Shown here in pieces: positions 61,323-64,000 of a stretch of DNA of 64,000 nt. Under the pieces are notes generated by a model. It had not been told where the DNA came from and did not search any database. It was given only the letters and a program-made list of their open reading frames with translations. How positions within the stretch are numbered: position 1 is the stretch's first letter; each line of letters opens with the position of its first letter. A program made the position numbers and the translations under genes. Source of the DNA: Pengzhenrongella sp031582905 (GTDB lineage: Bacteria; Actinomycetota; Actinomycetes; Actinomycetales; Cellulomonadaceae); contig NZ_CP133990.1 in assembly GCF_031582905.1 (NCBI RefSeq), positions 62,001 to 126,000 on the forward strand, given 5' to 3'.

Positions 61323-62072
61323 ATGACGACCACCGTCGAGAAGTCCATCATCGTCGGCGTCCCCGTGGGCGTCGCCTACGCCCAGTGGACGCAGTTCGAG
61401 AGCTTTCCCCGCTTCATGAGCGGCGTGACGTCCGTGACCCAGCTGACCGACGACCGGCTGGAGTGGGTCGCCGAGATCGCCGGCGTCAAGCGGCAGTGGG
61501 AGGCGAAGATCCTCGAGCAGGTGCCCGACCGCAAGGTCGCGTGGGCTGCCACGTCCGGGGCCACCAACGCCGGGTCGGTGTCCTTCGAGCCGGCCGGGGC
61601 GGACCAGACCCACGTGCACCTGCACCTGGAGTACGAGCCCGAGGGACTCGTGGAGACGGTCGGGGACAAGCTGAACGTCGTCGAGAAGCAGGCCGAGGGC
61701 GACCTCGAGCGGTTCAAGGCATTCATCGAGTCCGAGGGCGCCCCGACCGGTGAGTGGCTCGGCGCGGTCGCCCCCGGCCGGGACGCGCACCCCGGCGTTG
61801 CCGACGCGGCCGCCTCGCAGGGCGACTCGGGCAAGGCCGGCGTGTCCACGGGCGCCGTCGCCGCCGGGGTCGGCCTGACCGCCGCGGCCGTGGCCGGTGC
61901 GGTCGCCGCGACCCGGTCGGGCTCGGACGACACCGACGACGTCGACGTGAGCCACCCCGCCCCGGTCGACACGGTGGTGACCGACACGGTCGTCGTCGAG
62001 CCCGCGGGCACGCCGGACCTGCCGGTCGAGCAGACCGGCGCCGTGCCGGGCGACGAGGCCAACCTCATCTGA
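61323..62072 (+). CDS. SRPBCC-family protein with hydrophobic segment and acidic tail
   Basis: The 249-residue protein has an SRPBCC (polyketide cyclase/Bet v1-like) domain at about 1-140: VEKSIIVGVPVGVAYAQWTQ, FPRFMSGVTSVTQL, GSVSFEPAGADQTHVHL. It then has a linker, a hydrophobic Ala/Gly segment (GAVAAGVGLTAAAVAGAVAA) and an acidic tail. Similar proteins bind small hydrophobic molecules, but the ligand is unknown. ATG 61323 follows AGGAGG. The stop codon is the start of a 14-unit heptamer repeat. Confidence 0.82.
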   Translation: MTTTVEKSIIVGVPVGVAYAQWTQFESFPRFMSGVTSVTQLTDDRLEWVAEIAGVKRQWEAKILEQVPDRKVAWAATSGATNAGSVSFEPAGADQTHVHLHLEYEPEGLVETVGDKLNVVEKQAEGDLERFKAFIESEGAPTGEWLGAVAPGRDAHPGVADAAASQGDSGKAGVSTGAVAAGVGLTAAAVAGAVAATRSGSDDTDDVDVSHPAPVDTVVTDTVVVEPAGTPDLPVEQTGAVPGDEANLI

Positions 62073-62168
62073 GCCCTGAGCCCTGAGCCCTGAGCCCTGA
62101 GCCCTGAGCCCTGAGCCCTGAACCCTGGGCCCTGGGCCCTGGGCCCTGGGCCCTGAGCCCTGGGCCGT
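62071..62168. repeat. Heptanucleotide tandem repeat, about 14 units
   Basis: Units are GAGCCCT (seven), GAACCCT, GGGCCCT (four), GAGCCCT and a last GGGCCGT. It begins inside the TGA stop of the SRPBCC gene and runs into a terminator hairpin. No spacers separate the units, so it is not CRISPR. Such arrays change copy number easily. Confidence 0.95.
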
Positions 62169-62201
62169 CCCGCTCGCCGACCGATCGGCGAGCGGGACGG
62201 C
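62164..62201. terminator. 17-bp hairpin terminator
   Basis: GCCGTCCCGCTCGCCGA (62164-62180) pairs perfectly with 62185-62201 around a CCGA loop. It lies between the SRPBCC gene and the convergent Cys-pair protein gene. Confidence 0.82.
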
Positions 62202-62275
62202 GCCCCTCGCTCAGGCGCCGGGCGACCGGACGCGGCGCAGTTGCGCCCGGCACGTCACCGCGAGCCGTGCGGTGG

Positions 62276-62770
62276 TCACCCGCGTCGACGCTCCAGGTGC
62301 GCCCGGAAGCGTGCGGCGCACCCGGGGCACACCGGCATGGTCTGCAGGCGGCGTCGTTCCGCCTCGCTCAGGTGCACGAGCACGCTGCGAGCCCCGCACA
62401 GCGTCATCTCGTCGCGGACGACGTGCGCCCACGACGTGGGCCACCGGTAGGAGTATTCGTATCCCTCGACCAGCTCGAGGTCCGGCACCCGCGGGCCGGT
62501 GGAGTGCGCGATCGAGTGCGCCCGGAGCTCCTCGTCCCCGGTGCCCTGACGGGTGAGCCGGCAGGTGTGGCGCAGGAGGAACGGCTCGCCGACCGGGCGC
62601 CGAGCGACCGTGGCCGGGACCGCGCCCCGGGTGCGCGAGACGTACCAGCGCACCGACTCGGGAGCGGCGGGGTTGGTCACCGGCTCGACGTCGAACCGCT
62701 CCCGCTGGCCGTTGTACGTGTCCAGCAGCAGCGTGGGTGCGCCGCACGTCCGGCAGGCTTCCGTGCTCAC
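62276..62770 (-). CDS. Hypothetical protein with two CxxC pairs (possible zinc ribbon)
   Basis: The 164-residue protein starts MSTEACRTCGAPTLLLDTY and ends CPGCAARFRAHLE, so the two CxxC pairs at the ends could join to bind one zinc ion. The middle is polar (LLRHTCRLTRQGTGDEEL, YEYSYRWPTSWAHVVRDEM). I do not recognise the family. There is no signal peptide or helix, so it is cytoplasmic. It lies between two terminators and is therefore probably transcribed alone. Confidence 0.7.
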   Translation of the reverse strand: MSTEACRTCGAPTLLLDTYNGQRERFDVEPVTNPAAPESVRWYVSRTRGAVPATVARRPVGEPFLLRHTCRLTRQGTGDEELRAHSIAHSTGPRVPDLELVEGYEYSYRWPTSWAHVVRDEMTLCGARSVLVHLSEAERRRLQTMPVCPGCAARFRAHLERRRG

Positions 62771-62843
62771 CTCGGTCGTCCTCCCTCGGATCGTGCGTCG
62801 CCACCCGGCCGGTCACCCTGCCCCGGGTGACCGTGGGCAAGCA

Positions 62844-62882
62844 GAAGGCCCGCGCCAGCGTTTCCGCTGAGCACGGGCCTTC
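62844..62882 (-). terminator. Terminator of tRNA-Pro
   Basis: GAAGGCCCG (62844-62852) and CGGGCCTTC (62874-62882) pair around a smaller AGCG/CGCT hairpin. It lies directly 3' of the tRNA on the minus strand. Confidence 0.7.
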
Positions 62883-62891
62883 CTTCACCGG

Positions 62892-62965
62892 TCGGGGTGG
62901 CGGGATTCGAACCCACGACCTCCTCGTCCCGAACGAGGCGCGCTACCAAGCTGCGCCACACCCCG
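62892..62965 (-). tRNA. tRNA-Pro (anticodon CGG)
   Basis: The minus strand reads CGGGGTG...CACCCCG in a 7-bp acceptor stem with discriminator A. The anticodon arm is CCTCG-TTCGGGA-CGAGG (anticodon CGG), and the T arm has GGTTCGAATCC. The length is 74 bases; CCA is not encoded. Confidence 0.95.
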
Positions 62966-63018
62966 ATGAAGCCTGCTCAGGATAGCCGACGCGCGAGGGT
63001 GCCACGAAACCGAGACGC

Positions 63019-63939
63019 CTAGCGGGCGACGAGTGTGAGCAGCGTCGCTTCCGGACGGCACGCGAACCGCACCGGTGCGTACGGCGAGGTGCCCAGACCG
63101 GCGCTGACGTGCAGCCACGACGACTCGTCCCCGCCGGCGGCGTCGGGCCGCGGTCCGGGCCAGCCGTGCAGCCCCTTGACGCGGCCGCGGTCCAGGTCGC
63201 AGTTCGTCACGAGCGCGCCGAAGCCGGGCACCGCCAGCTGACCGCCGTGGGTGTGCCCGGCCAGCACCAGGTCGGCGCCGTCGGCGTGCATCGCGTCGAG
63301 GACACGCGTGTACGGCGCGTGCGTGACGCCGAGGTGCAGGTCGGCCGCCGGGGTCGGTGCGGGGTCCGGGAACCGGTCGCTGTCCATGTGCGGGTCGTCG
63401 ACGCCGACCAGGGACAGCGTGCGTCCGTCGGTGTGCACGACGTCGCGCCGGTTGGTGAGGTCCTTCCACCCGGCCTCGCGCAGCCGTGCCGCGAGCTCGT
63501 CCGCGGGCAGCTGCGTGGGGTCGCCGGGCAGCGGCAGGCGCGCGTCGGGCAGCAGGTACCGCGCCGGGTTCTTCGGGCGGGGGGCGAAGTAGTCGTTCGA
63601 GCCCAGCACGAAGGCCCCTGGCGTGCCGAGCAGGGGCTCGAGCGCGTGCAGCAGGCTCGGCAGCGCCTCGGTGTCCGCCATGTTGTCGCCGGTGTCCACC
63701 ACGAGGTCCGGCCGCAGGGTCGCCAGGTCGCGGACCCAGTCGATCTTGCGCTGCTGCCGGGGCACGAGGTGCAGGTCGGACAGGTGCAGCACGCGCAGGG
63801 GTGACTGGCCCGGCGGCAGCACCGCCACGGTCACCTCCCGCAGCGCGTACCAGCGGACCTCGACCAGGCTCGCCCAGGCCAGCGCGGCGGCGCCGGCGAC
63901 GGTCAGCGCGCCGGCCGCCCGGACGACGGGGGACGTCAC
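63019..63939 (-). CDS. Metallophosphoesterase, membrane-anchored
   Basis: The 306-residue protein has one N-terminal helix (AAGALTVAGAAALAWASL) and a calcineurin-like domain with all metal motifs: LHLSDLHLVPRQ (DxH), VVDTGDNM (GD), LGSNDYFA (GNH-like) and LAGHTHGGQ (GHxH). It is close to YkuE-type phosphoesterases that act near the membrane. GTG 63939 starts four bases after the stop of the upstream gene, so the two are one operon. Confidence 0.9.
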   Translation of the reverse strand: MTSPVVRAAGALTVAGAAALAWASLVEVRWYALREVTVAVLPPGQSPLRVLHLSDLHLVPRQQRKIDWVRDLATLRPDLVVDTGDNMADTEALPSLLHALEPLLGTPGAFVLGSNDYFAPRPKNPARYLLPDARLPLPGDPTQLPADELAARLREAGWKDLTNRRDVVHTDGRTLSLVGVDDPHMDSDRFPDPAPTPAADLHLGVTHAPYTRVLDAMHADGADLVLAGHTHGGQLAVPGFGALVTNCDLDRGRVKGLHGWPGPRPDAAGGDESSWLHVSAGLGTSPYAPVRFACRPEATLLTLVAR

Positions 63940-63943
63940 CGGC

Positions 63944-64000
63944 TCAGTCGCCCTCGTCCGGGGTCGCCTCGTCCGGCGCGGCGTCCCCCGGCTCGGGCTC
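63944..64000 (-). CDS. C-terminal end of an upstream gene (cut by window edge)
   Basis: Only the last 18 codons are visible (EPEPGDAAPDEATPDEGD, then TGA). The Pro/Glu/Asp-rich tail and the place right before a YkuE-type phosphoesterase fit the end of a transglycosylase-type penicillin-binding protein, as often seen in actinomycetes. The identity cannot be shown from this piece. Confidence 0.35.
   Translation of the reverse strand, partial: EPEPGDAAPDEATPDEGD

Noticed and set aside
62071..62168. Possible CRISPR array
   Set aside because: The units are seven bases with no spacers, and no cas gene is present.

Overview
The window is very GC-rich DNA from an actinomycete. Codon third positions are almost all G or C, and many genes start with GTG or TTG. 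Several -10 boxes (TAGGCT, TAGACC, TAGAGT, TAGGGT) lie 6-9 bases before a start codon, as in leaderless mRNAs. The block SRP RNA - dnaX - recR - DUF5063 - lysC - asd is typical of Actinobacteria. Together with an LAxTG-type sorting signal and many sugar-uptake genes, it suggests a Cellulomonas-like organism; genus is an inference. There is no transposase, phage gene, CRISPR array or rRNA.

Base quality matters when reading this window. About 26 single-base losses, all in the same direction and nearly all in runs of four or more G or C, split 16 genes (surface protein, FAD oxidoreductase, recR, lysC and others). Adding one base to the run restores a family-like protein each time, so I give these as one CDS with the break noted.

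Layout. 0-3 kb: MFS exporters and a small secreted AMIN-like protein. 2.8-7.8 kb: a ~1,660-residue Ig-repeat wall-anchored protein. 8-11.8 kb: FAD disulfide oxidoreductase, orphan sugar-binding lipoprotein, DUF2993 protein. 11.9-19 kb: GGDEF-EAL protein, DUF5995 protein, FGGY kinase, two CNNM/CBS membrane proteins. 19.2-26.9 kb: metal island with ACR3 arsenite efflux, ArsR-ArsC fusion running in frame into a second arsC, TerC behind a probable yybP-ykoY manganese riboswitch, and zinc genes aztC/aztD behind a Zur box next to a YibE/F protein. 27-30 kb: TetR/DoxX pair with operator, RsbW-like ATPase, two membrane proteins. 30.3-33.1 kb: AfsR-like regulator. 33.1-33.6 kb: tRNA-Ser and SRP RNA. 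33.7-45.3 kb: ABC exporter, dnaX, recR, DUF5063, ABC-2 exporter, TSUP permease, lysC, asd. 45.3-48 kb: a diguanylate cyclase, a NUDIX hydrolase and a PQ-loop protein.

48.1-60.9 kb is the most interesting part: a LacI-controlled, translationally coupled set of ten genes. It has a fused MalF-MalG permease, a binding lipoprotein, two different ADP-ribosylglycohydrolase-fold enzymes, a ribokinase, a glycoside-hydrolase-like/formylglycine-enzyme-like fusion, a class III CoA-transferase, a CitE-like CoA-ester lyase and a histidine phosphatase. It looks like uptake and breakdown of an unknown glycoside whose non-sugar part is handled as a CoA ester. I do not recognise it as a described pathway. 61-64 kb: a decayed serine hydrolase, an SRPBCC protein ending in a 7-bp tandem repeat, a Cys-pair protein, tRNA-Pro, and a metallophosphoesterase next to the end of another gene.
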